64,000 nt of DNA from Galeruca laticollis (taxonomy: Eukaryota > Arthropoda > Insecta > Coleoptera > Chrysomelidae): the NCBI GenBank assembly GCA_963921935.1, contig OY998180.1:210916744-210980743 (forward strand), read 5' to 3'. Below: more notes on the stretch, generated by a model. The model did not search any database. It was given only the letters and a program-made list of their open reading frames with translations, and was not told where the DNA came from. Position 1 is the first letter of the stretch. The DNA itself is not shown here.

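Overview
The window is AT-rich insect nuclear DNA. This rests on spliced coding exons with GT-AG borders, long TE-filled introns, and a mobile-element set (several piggyBac-like families, Tc1/mariner and IS630-type elements, R1-, Jockey/CR1- and RTE-like LINEs, Penelope-like, Crypton and Merlin remnants) typical of insects such as beetles or hemipterans. I cannot fix the order. No bacterial operons, CRISPR arrays or rRNA genes are visible.

One host gene spans nearly the whole window on the minus strand: the 3' part of a PLEKHA5/6/7-family gene, the insect orthologue of Drosophila kramer (kmr). I could place eleven exons, from the window edge at 64000 down to a stop codon at 2305. Of the ten junctions, eight join in phase by direct reading; the two flanking the 49-nt exon at 31.9 kb are discussed below. 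Landmarks are an N-terminal Arg/Trp-rich motif (REESIRRLLEWKQRML), a 2.4-kb disordered exon with a cluster of tyrosine motifs, coiled-coil exons carrying the family-typical segments GRTHEELVLLLIQLRRQ and ERKLLAEEKREW, and a late exon with IPERYIPEQLPQFS. The WW and PH domains expected upstream lie beyond 64000. The reading phase does not carry from the big exon (46864-49260) to the 49-nt exon (31892-31940), so at least one exon between them is still missing; 39345-39518 is a weak candidate for part of the gap.

The rest is transposon graveyard inside kmr introns. From low to high coordinate: R1-like LINE (3.2-4.8 kb), IS630-type fold-back element and Penelope-like remnant (4.8-6.9 kb), tRNA-like SINE head and ABHD4/5 pseudogene fragment (9-10 kb), a complete 1.36-kb IS630-type element with about 320-bp terminal inverted repeats ending 25 bp from a kmr splice site (11.1-12.5 kb), a decayed multi-exon DUF7869-like gene (15.7-18.6 kb), piggyBac copy 1 (22.7-24.9 kb), piggyBac fragment (27.8-28.4 kb), LINE (28.8-30.5 kb), an element lying between two (TA)n tracts (32.0-33.3 kb), MITEs and an RTE-like LINE (35.5-37.2 kb), two Tc1 remnants (40.7-43 kb), a 257-bp tandem repeat (44.5-45 kb), a giant fold-back element (45.2-46.5 kb), piggyBac copy 2, nearly intact (50.5-53.0 kb), Crypton and Merlin elements (53.8-55.6 kb), piggyBac copy 3 with perfect 17-bp inverted repeats (57.3-59.8 kb) and an internally deleted LINE (60.4-61.9 kb).

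A few plus-strand segments look like exons of genes I cannot name (9886-10062, 12897-12963, 30921-31124, 35109-35326). They are the most open items. I found no convincing wholly new system; the most unusual material is the long-inverted-repeat IS630-type group, the DUF7869-like gene, and the tyrosine-motif cluster in the kmr exon.
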